A stretch of DNA of 64,000 nucleotides from Terriglobia bacterium (GTDB lineage Bacteria; Acidobacteriota; Terriglobia; Terriglobales; Acidobacteriaceae). The notes beneath the pieces are model-generated. The model ran no database searches. It had not been told where the DNA came from and saw nothing but the letters and a program-made list of their open reading frames with translations. The stretch is taken from contig JAIQEU010000015.1 of assembly GCA_020073665.1 (NCBI GenBank), positions 157,771 to 221,770 on the forward strand, given 5' to 3'. The position numbers were made by a program, and so were the translations under genes. How positions within the stretch are numbered: position 1 is the first letter of the stretch; each line of letters begins with the position of its first letter. Positions 43,251 through 52,462 of this stretch are shown here, in pieces.

Positions 43251-45983
43251 ATGCCAACCTTCTACGACGGTTTCTGCGAATGCGCCGAACGCTGGCCCGC
43301 GAATACTGCGCTGGAAATCCAGCGGCGCGAGCAGGTGGAGAGCTACACCTATACCCAGGTGCGGCGGATGGCGGAATCCGTCGGCCACTGGCTGACGGAA
43401 AACGGCGTCCAGCCCGGCGCGCGCGTGGCCATTCTGGCTGACAATCATCCCCGCTGGGTAGCTGCTTACCTGGGCGCGATCGCCGCCGGATGCACTGCGG
43501 TGCCGCTCGACACCGCGTTCCATGCGGACCAGATTGCCAAACTGCTGAAAGATTCCGGCAGTTGCCTGCTCTTCTGCGACGCGAAGCATCTGACGGTGGC
43601 GCAGGCGGCTGTGGGTAACCTTCCAGTTCGAATTGTGCTGACTTCCTCCGCGGGCGAGGGCGCCAGCGCCACACCGGTGGCCAAGCTTGACGACATTTTT
43701 GCTGCCGGCCCGGCGGACTTCACACCGGTCGCGGTCGCATCCGACACGGTGGCGGCGCTGCTCTACACCTCGGGCACCACCGCCGACCCCAAGGGCGTAA
43801 TGCTGACCCACGCCAACCTGATGGCCGAAGTGGCAGCCGTTTTCGGGCTGCTGCGGATTGGACCTGAGGACGCCGTGCTGGGCGTGCTTCCCTTGTTTCA
43901 TTCGCTGGCGCAGATGGCGAACCTGCTGCTCCCGCTGGTCAGGGGAGCGCGCGTGGTGTATCTGGAGACCCTGAATACCACGGAGTTGCTGCGTGCCTTG
44001 CGCGAGCGCCGGGTCACCGCCTTCGCCGTGGTGCCGCAGTTTTTCTATCTGATTCACGAGCGCATCCTCAAAGAAGTCGGGCAGCGCGGCCGGCTGGCGC
44101 GATGGAGTTTGCGCATTCTGGTTGCGCTGAACCGCCGTTTGCGGGATATCGGGGTCAATGCTGGGCGGATATTCTTCCGCCCGATTCACCGCACCCTTGG
44201 CGACCAGATGCGCTACCTGGTCACCGGTGGCTCGCGATTCGATCCCCAGATCGCACGCGACTTCCACGCCTTCGGCATCGATATCCTGCAGGCTTACGGG
44301 CTTACGGAAACCTGTGGAGGGGCCTTCGTCACCCCGCCCGGCAACATCGTGATCGGTTCGGTGGGCCCGCCGCTGCCGGGAGTCGAGGGGAAAATCGTAG
44401 ATCCGCAGCCCCAGGAGGACGGCCAGGAAGTCGGCGAAGTGGCTATCCGCGGGCCCATCGTGATGAAGGGCTACTGGAACCGGCCAGACGCGACCGCCGC
44501 CGTCCTCAAAGACGGCTGGTTCCACAGCGGCGACCTTGGGTATTTCGATGCCCGCGGCAACCTGTTTATCACCGGGCGGCAGAAAGACGTCATCATCCTC
44601 AGTAACGGCAAGAATGTTTACCCGGAAGAGATTGAAGCCAGCTATCTAAAATGCGCCTACATAAAAGAAATTTGCGTGATGGGACTGCAAGCTCGGCCCG
44701 GCGATCCTGCCTCCGAGCGGCTGCACGCAGTGGTTGTGCCGAATTTTGAGTTGCTGCGGCAGCGCAAGATCGTCAACTCCAAGGAAATAATCCGCTTCGA
44801 AATCGAAGGTATCTCGACCCAACTGGCTTCCACCAAGCGCATCGGCAGCTACGAGATCTGGCAGGAAGATTTGCCCCGCACCACCACCCGCAAGTTGAAG
44901 CGCTTCGAAATCGAGAAGCGCGTGCTCGCCAATCAGGCCAGGGGCGTGAGCGCCGAGCCGGAAATTTCAGCGCGACCGTTGAGCGCCGAAGACGAGGAAT
45001 GGTTGCAGCAGGCGGACGTGCAGCGCGCGCTGCCCATCATTCGCGAGGCGTCGAAGACCAAGCCTGAAAGTATCCGGCCGATGGATAATCTAGAACTTGA
45101 TCTCGGCCTGGACTCCATGCAGCGGGTCGAGTTGCTGGTTGCGCTGGAGGAAGCGCTGGGCGGCGAAGTGGAAGAATCGCGACTCGCAGAGGTCTACACG
45201 GTGCGCGAGTTGGTCGATCTTGTCCGGGAGAGCGCGGCAAGCGGAAAAGGACCAGCCCGCCAGCCTGTCGCCGCCTGGAAAACCATCTTGCGCGAGGAAA
45301 CAGACGACCCCGAGGTCCGGGCGCTGGCGCAGCCGCACCAAGTTCCCCAGGCCTTCTTGTACCTGCTGACCCGGCTGGCGCAGGTCTTCGCGTTAGACAA
45401 ATTTCGTCTGCGCGCCACCGGACTCGAGAACCTTCCCCAGCATGGACCGTACATCCTCTCTTCCAATCACCAGAGTTACATTGATCCCATCATTATGAGT
45501 AGCGTGCTGCCCTGGTCCGTGTTCCGAGAACTGTTCTCGGTGGGGACGAGCGAAATCTTCGGGTCAGGTTTCATGCGCGTTTTGGCTCGATGGATGCGCG
45601 TGATCGTGGTGGACCCGGACGCAAACCTTATCCCGGCCATGCGCGCTGGGGCGTTCGGCCTGCGACATGGCCGCATTCTCATCCTGTACCCCGAGGGCGA
45701 GCGCTCAATTGATGGGACGCCGAAAACTTTCAGGAAGGGCGCCGCCATCCTGTCAATTCACCTGCGGGTACCGATCGTTCCCATTGCGATCGAAGGCTTT
45801 TACCAGAGCTGGCCGCGCAGCAAGCCGTTCCAGGGATTTGCGCCTTTGCAGGTACGGTTCGGCAAGCCAATCTACCCGCCTGCAGACGCGGAGGCTTCGG
45901 AAACAACATACGCCAAGCTCACGGCTGAGTTGAAGGCGCGGGTGGTGGGAATGTGGGAGGAGTTACGACTGGAGGCGCGGTAG
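43251..45983 (+). CDS. acyl-CoA synthetase/ACP/acyltransferase fusion
   Basis: A 910-residue multidomain protein from ATG 43251. Residues 1-570 form an AMP-binding fatty-acid activating enzyme (P-loop motif YTSGTTADPKG at 172-182, then TGGSRFDP and HSGDLGYFD). Residues about 590-680 are an acyl-carrier-like domain, with the phosphopantetheine serine Ser622 in LGLDSMQ. Residues about 700-910 are a PlsC-type acyltransferase with the catalytic NHQSYID (His740, Asp745) and YPEGERSIDGT. The order resembles E. coli Aas but with a built-in ACP. It may activate a fatty acid, hold it on its own carrier and transfer it to a lysophospholipid. The upstream 219 bases hold the divergent promoters with secA. 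Confidence 0.87.
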   Translation: MPTFYDGFCECAERWPANTALEIQRREQVESYTYTQVRRMAESVGHWLTENGVQPGARVAILADNHPRWVAAYLGAIAAGCTAVPLDTAFHADQIAKLLKDSGSCLLFCDAKHLTVAQAAVGNLPVRIVLTSSAGEGASATPVAKLDDIFAAGPADFTPVAVASDTVAALLYTSGTTADPKGVMLTHANLMAEVAAVFGLLRIGPEDAVLGVLPLFHSLAQMANLLLPLVRGARVVYLETLNTTELLRALRERRVTAFAVVPQFFYLIHERILKEVGQRGRLARWSLRILVALNRRLRDIGVNAGRIFFRPIHRTLGDQMRYLVTGGSRFDPQIARDFHAFGIDILQAYGLTETCGGAFVTPPGNIVIGSVGPPLPGVEGKIVDPQPQEDGQEVGEVAIRGPIVMKGYWNRPDATAAVLKDGWFHSGDLGYFDARGNLFITGRQKDVIILSNGKNVYPEEIEASYLKCAYIKEICVMGLQARPGDPASERLHAVVVPNFELLRQRKIVNSKEIIRFEIEGISTQLASTKRIGSYEIWQEDLPRTTTRKLKRFEIEKRVLANQARGVSAEPEISARPLSAEDEEWLQQADVQRALPIIREASKTKPESIRPMDNLELDLGLDSMQRVELLVALEEALGGEVEESRLAEVYTVRELVDLVRESAASGKGPARQPVAAWKTILREETDDPEVRALAQPHQVPQAFLYLLTRLAQVFALDKFRLRATGLENLPQHGPYILSSNHQSYIDPIIMSSVLPWSVFRELFSVGTSEIFGSGFMRVLARWMRVIVVDPDANLIPAMRAGAFGLRHGRILILYPEGERSIDGTPKTFRKGAAILSIHLRVPIVPIAIEGFYQSWPRSKPFQGFAPLQVRFGKPIYPPADAEASETTYAKLTAELKARVVGMWEELRLEAR

Positions 45984-46119
45984 CGCGGCCGGCCGGCTCG
46001 CTCTGCCAGGCCTCTCATAGATGGCGGTTTGGGGGAATTGGTGTAGTCGCCAGATGACATCAAGGATCTGAAGTGGGGCAGTTAGCTACACCGTCTGCGA
46101 GAATCGAAGTGTCGTAGCT

Positions 46120-46647
46120 TCAGACGAAAGATTCCACCTCGCCAAAAAGCGGCTGGTGAATGTCAACCTCATCGTCTGCCGAGGGACCATAAATCGCGGG
46201 TACTTTGCCGCCCATGGGACGGATATAAACAATGAGCTGGCCGCGATGATGAATCGCATCGAACAGGCCGAGCCAGAACATATGACCCATGCTGGTCTCA
46301 AAGTACACCCGCCCATCAACCAAGAACTGTGTGGGCCTCTGATGCCAAGTTGTATCGTTCACTTCCCTCAGGCGCGGGGCCAGTTCCCGGTGGGCCTTCT
46401 CGTAAGCGGCAACCATCTCCGCGAGATTCAAAGTGATTGGCGGTATCTTCCAGTTGATCTGCCCGGTTTCCAGAAGCTCTATCCAGCAGCGCTTCTCCAC
46501 GACCTGCAACCACACCAAATCGGCAGCCGAGCGCGAGTTGGGGTGTGGACGGTAATCCAGCCGGTCGGCAGGAACTGCCCTCAATGTCTTCAAGAAAACC
46601 GGATATTCGTCTTCCCAGCAGCGAATAAAAAACTCCCGATTAGTCAT
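46120..46647 (-). CDS. DinB-like protein
   Basis: A 175-residue four-helix-bundle protein of the DinB/YfiT superfamily, seen from MTNREFFIRCWEDEYPVF, HRELAPRLREVNDTTWHQRP and the conserved end DAIHHRGQLIVYIR with metal-binding histidines. Many members are thiol-dependent metal hydrolases or transferases; substrates are mostly unknown. It is separated from the kinase gene by 15 bases on the same strand and is probably cotranscribed with it, so it may be part of the same response. Confidence 0.85.
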   Translation of the reverse strand: MTNREFFIRCWEDEYPVFLKTLRAVPADRLDYRPHPNSRSAADLVWLQVVEKRCWIELLETGQINWKIPPITLNLAEMVAAYEKAHRELAPRLREVNDTTWHQRPTQFLVDGRVYFETSMGHMFWLGLFDAIHHRGQLIVYIRPMGGKVPAIYGPSADDEVDIHQPLFGEVESFV

Positions 46648-46662
46648 AAACGCCTCCTTAAT

Positions 46663-48948
46663 TCAGAGATTCAGGCGATGCATCAAATCCTGAAAGCGCG
46701 GCTCGCTCCGCAGAAAACTCCAGTCGGGATCGACACCGAGATGGATCATCGCGGGGAGACGCTCTTCGTATGCCTTTTCCAGCCATTCCAGGGCATGGTC
46801 TTTGTCGCCCGCGTGAGCGTAGAGGCGAGCGATCTGCGTCGGCTGAACATAGGTCGAATGGGAACGCGCAGTCAGCGCCTCCGCTGCCCGACGCATCGTC
46901 CCGGAGTAGCCAGTATCGAGATAACCGCGTTGTAACGCTTGCGCAACCTCCTTGTCCCCCAACACCTCAAAAAACGCTTTTGCTTCTGCCGCTGCCTCTT
47001 CGTACATTCCTTTTCCGTAGAGAGCGCCCCATAGACGCAAATGCGCTGCGGGAAGATTTGGCTCGGTTCTGAGCGCCTTGCGGAGTTCGGCGATGGCCTG
47101 GTCATACCGGCACAAATAGAGCAGGTGCCAACCATAGAAACACTGAAAAAAGAAGTTGAGCGGGTCTAATTCCAGGGCTCGTTCAACGTGCATCTTCCAT
47201 TCGTCGGGACGTCCCCGCGAGAGCAACAAATCCGACAGGAAGAAGTGCGCCTCGGCAGAGTTGGGCATCAACTCGATTGCGCGTTGGTACTCTTTGGCCG
47301 CTTCGTCCCACTCCCATCCGACCACTCGAACCATGCCCAGGCCCATATGCGCATCAGCCAGAGAGTCATCTAGTTCAATCGCTTTTAATGCCGCCGCCTT
47401 GGCTTTCGGAAGCGCCTCACGCGGTGGTATGAGCCCACAGTCCCCGCGGGAGCCCCACACCCACGCAATACCTACATAGGCCAGCGGATCGCGGGGATCC
47501 TTCTCCAGGCTAACCTGGAAGTAGTTGAGGGCAGTATCGAGGTGTTCACGAGAAAGTTTGTACCAGTGAAAACGGCCCTTGAGATAAGCTTCATAGGCCT
47601 CGGGATTGACGCGGCGTGCACGGCTCAAACGCTTGGCTTCGTCGGGCGTTATTGCGACCTGGATCTCTCGCGCAATGGCACGCGCGATTTCACTTTGCAC
47701 CAGGAGCACGTCCTCAAAGTCCCGCTCGTAGCTCTCTGCCCACAGGTGCGTATCGGTGGCCGCGTGGATGAGTTGGGCGGTAATGCGCACACGCGGACCG
47801 ACCCGCATGACCGAGCCTTCCACTACTGCATCGACGTTCAGTTCCTCGGCAATCTGGGGCAGGGCGGTTTCGCTTCCCTTGTAGCGCATCACCGAGGTTC
47901 GGGAAGTTATTTTCACAGCCTGGAGCTTGGCCAGATTGCAGATCAAGGTCTCGGTCATCCCATCGGCAAAGTATTCCTGCTCGGGATCGCGGGAAAAATT
48001 CGTAAGCGGCAGCACAGCCACGGAGCGGATGCGTTTTGAGCGAGCACGCTTGCGAGTGGCGCCGGCGGCGACGCCTGCGGCGGATGTGGGCAAGATGAGT
48101 CGGCGCAGGTCTACTTGCAACTCCTTGGCTGACTGATAGCGGTTCTCTGCGTCTTTCTCCAGACACTTTAGAATGATGTCCGCCAGACGCAGGGAAAGCC
48201 GCGGCTGCAAGCGTTGCGGCGATTTGGTCTGGGCGTGAAGAATCTGATCCGCCACCGCAGGTGAGGTCTTGCCCTGAAATGGGAGCCTCGCAGTGGCCAT
48301 TTCGTAGAGCACCACTCCAGCGGCCCAAATATCGCTGCGCGCATCCACTCTCTCCCCTCTCAACTGTTCCGGGGCCATGTACGGCAGCGTGCCAGCCAGT
48401 GCGCGGGTTTCGCTTATAGTTTCGGTCTCGGCATCTCCACTGACCGGCTGCACCAGCCGGGCCAGCCCGAAGTCGAGAATCTTCAGCCTTCCGTCGGTGG
48501 TGAGCTGCAAGTTCCCGGGTTTCAAGTCGCGATGAATGACCGCTTGCTCGTGAGCCGCGGCCAGTCCTTCGGCCAGTTGTGCACCCAGGTGAGCTACTTC
48601 TCTTTCCGGCAGTGGCCCCGCTGCTAGTTTCTCGCGGAGCGTCGTTCCAGGAACGTACTCCATCACGAGGAAGTCCACTCCCGCCTGCGTGTCGAAGTCG
48701 TGAACGGTGGCGATATTGGGATGGTTGAGCCGGGACAGGGTCAGGGCTTCATTGCGGAAGCGCCTGCGGGCGGTTTCGTCAGACAGTGTCCCCGGGGGCA
48801 GGACTTTGATGGCTACGTCACGCCCGAGGTGCTGGTCTTGGGCGCGGTAAACTTCTCCCATTCCACCGGCGCCAATCTTCTCAGCGATGTGGTAGTGGCC
48901 CAGCTCGAGGCCGACGAGTGAATCTTGGCCTAACGCGCGGCCGCCCAT
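46663..48948 (-). CDS. Pkn-type Ser/Thr protein kinase with TolB-like and TPR domains
   Basis: A 761-residue protein. Kinase domain 19-290: glycine loop GAGGMGEVYRAQD, Lys48, catalytic HRDLKPGN (Asp141), DFG at 159-161. After a basic linker (RKRARSKRIRSVAVL) comes a TolB/FlgO-like domain, about 305-440 (FADGMTETLICNLAKLQAVK, LWAESYERD), followed by tetratricopeptide repeats to the end (ALKAIELDDSLADAHMGLGM). I see no transmembrane helix between kinase and TolB-like domain, so the protein is probably cytoplasmic, unlike many relatives. It precedes the DinB-like gene by 15 bases. Confidence 0.9.
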   Translation of the reverse strand: MGGRALGQDSLVGLELGHYHIAEKIGAGGMGEVYRAQDQHLGRDVAIKVLPPGTLSDETARRRFRNEALTLSRLNHPNIATVHDFDTQAGVDFLVMEYVPGTTLREKLAAGPLPEREVAHLGAQLAEGLAAAHEQAVIHRDLKPGNLQLTTDGRLKILDFGLARLVQPVSGDAETETISETRALAGTLPYMAPEQLRGERVDARSDIWAAGVVLYEMATARLPFQGKTSPAVADQILHAQTKSPQRLQPRLSLRLADIILKCLEKDAENRYQSAKELQVDLRRLILPTSAAGVAAGATRKRARSKRIRSVAVLPLTNFSRDPEQEYFADGMTETLICNLAKLQAVKITSRTSVMRYKGSETALPQIAEELNVDAVVEGSVMRVGPRVRITAQLIHAATDTHLWAESYERDFEDVLLVQSEIARAIAREIQVAITPDEAKRLSRARRVNPEAYEAYLKGRFHWYKLSREHLDTALNYFQVSLEKDPRDPLAYVGIAWVWGSRGDCGLIPPREALPKAKAAALKAIELDDSLADAHMGLGMVRVVGWEWDEAAKEYQRAIELMPNSAEAHFFLSDLLLSRGRPDEWKMHVERALELDPLNFFFQCFYGWHLLYLCRYDQAIAELRKALRTEPNLPAAHLRLWGALYGKGMYEEAAAEAKAFFEVLGDKEVAQALQRGYLDTGYSGTMRRAAEALTARSHSTYVQPTQIARLYAHAGDKDHALEWLEKAYEERLPAMIHLGVDPDWSFLRSEPRFQDLMHRLNL

Positions 48949-49436
48949 GGGGAAAACACTCCTTCCCCCTCACACACTCATTCTAGGCTGTGGGCACAAA
49001 GGAATCTCCAAGAACCGGATGTGGCACAACAATGTCTGGGTTCCAAATCGGTACCCAATCGTCGATGGCTGCGTTGGCTGTTGATTAGGAGCTCCTCCGG
49101 GCCAACTGCAGATCGACCCTGCGTAAGCGCTAGCGTTGAGGGACAGTTGCCTGCCACTGCTTGAGAAGTCGGCAAACCGGAGAAGTGGTGTCTCAGCATG
49201 GTTGACGTAATATCGCCATTGCACTCATTGACAGAGCCCCTTAGCGTAAACATCACTTAACAGCCCGGATGTACTGTTTCGACCGCAGTAGCCCCAGAGC
49301 GCACACAGGGCCGAACGTCCATATCGCAGCCCCCTGAAAATACGATACAATCCCCGTCGCTCTTGAGATCACGACGCAAGTTCAGCCTTACTAGACACTT
49401 TGGCCGGCTCTCAGGCCGGGAAAGGAAATCAACTCC
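48949..49436. other. divergent intergenic region, promoters only
   Basis: This 488-base gap lies between the kinase gene (minus) and the Kelch-protein gene (plus). A possible -10 box (GATACAAT, 49342-49349) lies about 90 bases before the Kelch start, and a purine-rich AAAGGAAA precedes its ATG. A minus-strand open frame at 48970-49224 does not look like protein. I saw no RNA gene or repeat. Confidence 0.45.
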
Positions 49437-50411
49437 ATGGGTTTTCGTAGTCAGGTAACCAGGCACCTCCTCCCTGCGGTGGCTGTATTCGCATTTGCCA
49501 CGGCACAACCGGTTCTCATCCACGCTGCCAATTGGAAGCAGCTTTCTCCTCCGAATTCACCGTCGGCGCGTTCTCTCTGCGCCATGACGTATGACCCAGT
49601 AAGCAAGAAAGTAATTGTCTTTGGCGGCTTGGGCGCGAACACAAACCTCAATGACACATGGGCATTCGATGGAACTACCTGGACGCAGATCAACACGACC
49701 GGCGCCCCGCCGGCGCGCAACGGTGTGACCATGGCCTACGACCGTCCCACCAAGAAGCTGGTAATGTTCGGCGGATTTAACGGCTTCACGTACCTAAGCG
49801 ACACCTGGGTGTTCGACGGAGCGACCTCGACGTGGACGCAGGTGAACATGCCCACACCGCCGCCCAAGGCGACGGGGGCGATGTTGTTCAGTGACCCGGT
49901 AACCGGCAGAGCCATCATGTTTGGCGGGTACGACGCTTCCAAGCCGGTCCCGGTGTACAGCGTCACTTACCAATGGACCGGAACTTCGTGGAAAAAGTTG
50001 CACCCAGCCACGATTCCCATCCCCAGGGCCTGGGGCATTGCGACGCAGAATCCGCCTCAGCACAACGTGGTCATGACCGGAGGCAGCGGCGATACCATCC
50101 GCACCGACAACACTTGGCTGTGGGACGGCACCAACTGGACGCAGGTGTTCCCCGCAACCCAGGTAGAACAACTCATCGACGCCGGATACGTGTATGACCC
50201 GGCGGCGAAGGCAGTCACGGTGTTCGGCGGCGTCGCCGAAACCTGGGAGTGGAACGGCACTACGTGGGTTCAGGTAGTTCCCGCAAACTCGCCATCAGCG
50301 CGGGACGGCGCAGAGATGGCTACCGACCCGACGTCGCGGCAAACCATCCTGTTTGGCGGCGCGGTCGCAAGCGGACCATTGAACGAAACCTGGCAGCTGG
50401 TGGGGAAGTAA
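49437..50411 (+). CDS. secreted Kelch-repeat beta-propeller protein
   Basis: A 324-residue protein with a signal peptide (LLPAVAVFAFATAQPVLIHA) followed by about six Kelch units, each recognisable by a double glycine and a spaced Trp (VIVFGGLGANTNLNDTWAFD, VMFGGFNGFTYLSDTW, IMFGGYDASKPV, ILFGGAVASGP). The fold is a single beta-propeller, so the protein likely binds a ligand outside the cell or in the periplasm. No enzyme motif is present. The gene is divergent from the kinase gene and ends before the hairpin at 50438-50477. Confidence 0.85.
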   Translation: MGFRSQVTRHLLPAVAVFAFATAQPVLIHAANWKQLSPPNSPSARSLCAMTYDPVSKKVIVFGGLGANTNLNDTWAFDGTTWTQINTTGAPPARNGVTMAYDRPTKKLVMFGGFNGFTYLSDTWVFDGATSTWTQVNMPTPPPKATGAMLFSDPVTGRAIMFGGYDASKPVPVYSVTYQWTGTSWKKLHPATIPIPRAWGIATQNPPQHNVVMTGGSGDTIRTDNTWLWDGTNWTQVFPATQVEQLIDAGYVYDPAAKAVTVFGGVAETWEWNGTTWVQVVPANSPSARDGAEMATDPTSRQTILFGGAVASGPLNETWQLVGK

Positions 50412-50437
50412 CACTCGGCGCCCCGGAATCATTTCTT

Positions 50438-50477
50438 TCATCCCGACCCTGAGCGAAGTCGCTCAGGGTCGGGATGA
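50438..50477. terminator. 19-bp hairpin between convergent genes (REP-like)
   Basis: The left arm TCATCCCGACCCTGAGCGA and right arm pair at all 19 positions around a 2-base gap. It lies between the Kelch gene (plus, stop 50411) and the HD-like gene (minus, stop 50509), a good place to stop transcription from both sides. It has no T-tract, so it is not a classic Rho-independent terminator. The sequence resembles the element at 62094-62120. Confidence 0.65.
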
Positions 50478-50508
50478 CAACTCTGTTATGAGATGGGTTA
50501 AATGAGTT

Positions 50509-51423
50509 CTAGACCCCGGCGCCCCGGGCCTGCTCGCCGAAGGCTTTCACGAACGCGTCCACGATCATCGAATCGTATTTCTTGGCCGAACTCTTAACCA
50601 TGATTTCTTCGGCTTGCTTGGGGGACATCCTGCGCTCGCGCGGACCATTGACCAGCGATTCGTAGGTTTCGGCCATGGCCAGCACCTGCACTTCAACCGG
50701 CGCATCGGATGCGTCGGCGCCGCTCTTGATCAGCTTCTGTTCGGCCACAAGGATGGGAATCGCCCGGCGCAGCGAGCCTCCGAGGGCTTGGGTATCCTGC
50801 AGGGGCTTGCCGCCCTTGCGGACGCTCTGCTCCAGTTCTTCCTGCGACAGGTTCGCCGCCTTGTACAGAATCTCGTTGCTGATGCCGAGTTCGCTGACGT
50901 TGCGCAGCAGCGCTGCTGTACGCACGTCCTCGGTGCTGCCGGAGTCCAGCCCCAGAGCCTCGGCGATTTTGGTGGCATACATGCAAATGCGATAGGAGTG
51001 CGCCTCGCTGTACTTCTCGTTCGCCAGAAAATGCTGCAGAATGGCGAGCATGCCTTCATATCCATCTTTCATTTCGTGAAGGCTCTTCTGATTGCGCTCA
51101 TAGAGGGTGCCCATAGCGTACCCGGTGACCACCAGGATGCCGCCCCACACCGTGAGATCGAAGTAGCGCGAATCGAAGGGCAGATCGGCGCGCCGCGAGA
51201 ACATGTTGGGATTCAGGTAAGTAAGCAGCACCACCAGAAACACGCTGGCCGAGGCAGTGAGAGTGGCGTGGCGACGGCCGAACTGGTAGGCCGAGAACAG
51301 GACTGGCAGGAAATAAAACACCAGCGCCATGCGCTGCGATGCCGCCAGGAAGTTGAGCATGGCGGCAATCACCACCAGGAACAGCAACAACCACAGCTCT
51401 TTGTTTGCATGTCGCACGGCCAT
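50509..51423 (-). CDS. membrane protein with degenerate HD-GYP-like domain
   Basis: A 304-residue protein. The N-terminal 110 residues have four hydrophobic segments (about 10-30, 33-47, 55-71 and 90-107). The C-terminal part has the HD-domain layout, HSYRICMYATKIAEALGLD, then AALLRNVSELGISNEILYKA and VLAMAETYESLVN. Active HD-GYP proteins have LLHDIGKIGI at the middle site; here Arg174-Asn175 replace His-Asp, so metal binding and c-di-GMP hydrolysis are probably lost. It could sense a ligand or act by protein contact. The gene ends near the hairpin at 50438 and is 127 bases downstream of the xer operon. Confidence 0.7.
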   Translation of the reverse strand: MAVRHANKELWLLLFLVVIAAMLNFLAASQRMALVFYFLPVLFSAYQFGRRHATLTASASVFLVVLLTYLNPNMFSRRADLPFDSRYFDLTVWGGILVVTGYAMGTLYERNQKSLHEMKDGYEGMLAILQHFLANEKYSEAHSYRICMYATKIAEALGLDSGSTEDVRTAALLRNVSELGISNEILYKAANLSQEELEQSVRKGGKPLQDTQALGGSLRRAIPILVAEQKLIKSGADASDAPVEVQVLAMAETYESLVNGPRERRMSPKQAEEIMVKSSAKKYDSMIVDAFVKAFGEQARGAGV

Positions 51424-51550
51424 GGCCTCCGGACGACTTCACTCCGTCGTCCCCGCGAAACAGAACTGCTGTGTTCGCCGATAGATTCCCAGCTTCGCTC
51501 ATGGTGTGCCCAAGCGAGGATTCTCTCCAAATTACGGAAGTAATGGCGGG

Positions 51551-52462
51551 CTATTTCGCCCGAGGGTGGGTCTGGTCATATACCGCCAGCACGTGCTTCA
51601 TGGAGAGCTGGGTGTAGCGCTGCGTGGTGGAGAGGCGCTCGTGGCCGAGCATCTCCTGGATGGCGCGCAGGTCCGCGCCCTCCTCCAGCATGTGAGTGCC
51701 GAAAGCGTGCCGCAGCGTATGAGGATGCACGTCGGGAGAAAGCCCCTTGGCCACGGCGATTTTCTTGATGATGCGCCCCACGCTGCGGGTAGTAAGGCGG
51801 CCGCCGCGCTGGTTGATCAGCAACGCGGGGACGTTTTTCCTGTGTTCGGCGAGCGTCCGCTGGCGCGCTGGCAAATAGCTCGCCAGCGCGCTTTTCACCG
51901 AGTCGCCAAAGGGCACGTAACGTTCTTTCTTTCCCTTGCCGCGAATCAGGATGGCTTCGGCGCTAAGGCGAATGTCGTCGAGGTTGATGCCGATCAATTC
52001 AGAATTTCGGATGCCGCAGCCGTAAAGCAGTTCGAGCATCAGGCGGTCACGCTCGGGGAAGGACGCCACTTCGGGCATCTGCCCGTCCAGCACCGTGTTC
52101 ATCTCCTCGATGGTCGGGACCCGTGGCAGTTTCTTGGGCAGCTTCGGCGTGGACACCAGCTTCGCAGGATTCTGCTCCACTACGCCTTCCTGCGCCAGCC
52201 AGCGGTAAAGCGATCTCACCGCCGCCAGAGAACGCGCTACTGAAGTCTTGCCCAGCCCTTTTTCGTAGAGGTGCGAGAGAAACCCGCGGATGGCGACGTG
52301 ATCAATGCTGCGCCAGGAGCGCGATCCGATGTAGGCGGAAAAGTTTCCCAGGTCGCCGGCGTAGGCCTTGATGGTGTGCGGCGAAGAATTTCGTTCGCGC
52401 AGCACGCGCAGGAACTGGTCAACGGATTTTTCAACCGCAGTGCGAGATGGCTTAGAACTCAT
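51551..52462 (-). CDS. XerC/XerD-type tyrosine recombinase (second of pair)
   Basis: A 303-residue recombinase from ATG 52462; the reading frame is open further upstream but that part lies inside the preceding gene. Catalytic residues Arg152 (GIRNSE), Lys176, His248 and Arg251 ([10 protein letters not shown]), His274 (LGHERL) and nucleophile Tyr283 (TQRYTQLS) are all present, and the N-terminal SAM-like core-binding domain is complete. Xer recombinases resolve chromosome dimers at dif and are also used by elements. It overlaps the upstream recombinase gene by 4 bases (ATGA). Which of the two is XerC and which is XerD cannot be settled by eye. Confidence 0.9.
   Translation of the reverse strand: MSSKPSRTAVEKSVDQFLRVLRERNSSPHTIKAYAGDLGNFSAYIGSRSWRSIDHVAIRGFLSHLYEKGLGKTSVARSLAAVRSLYRWLAQEGVVEQNPAKLVSTPKLPKKLPRVPTIEEMNTVLDGQMPEVASFPERDRLMLELLYGCGIRNSELIGINLDDIRLSAEAILIRGKGKKERYVPFGDSVKSALASYLPARQRTLAEHRKNVPALLINQRGGRLTTRSVGRIIKKIAVAKGLSPDVHPHTLRHAFGTHMLEEGADLRAIQEMLGHERLSTTQRYTQLSMKHVLAVYDQTHPRAK

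Noticed and set aside
43218..44525. 435-codon minus-strand open frame antisense to the acyl-activating fusion
   Set aside because: Antisense shadow; the plus strand has the AMP-binding motifs.
48970..49256. Two overlapping minus-strand open frames upstream of the kinase gene
   Set aside because: Low-complexity translations rich in Ser, Gln and Pro with no motif; they sit in a divergent promoter gap.
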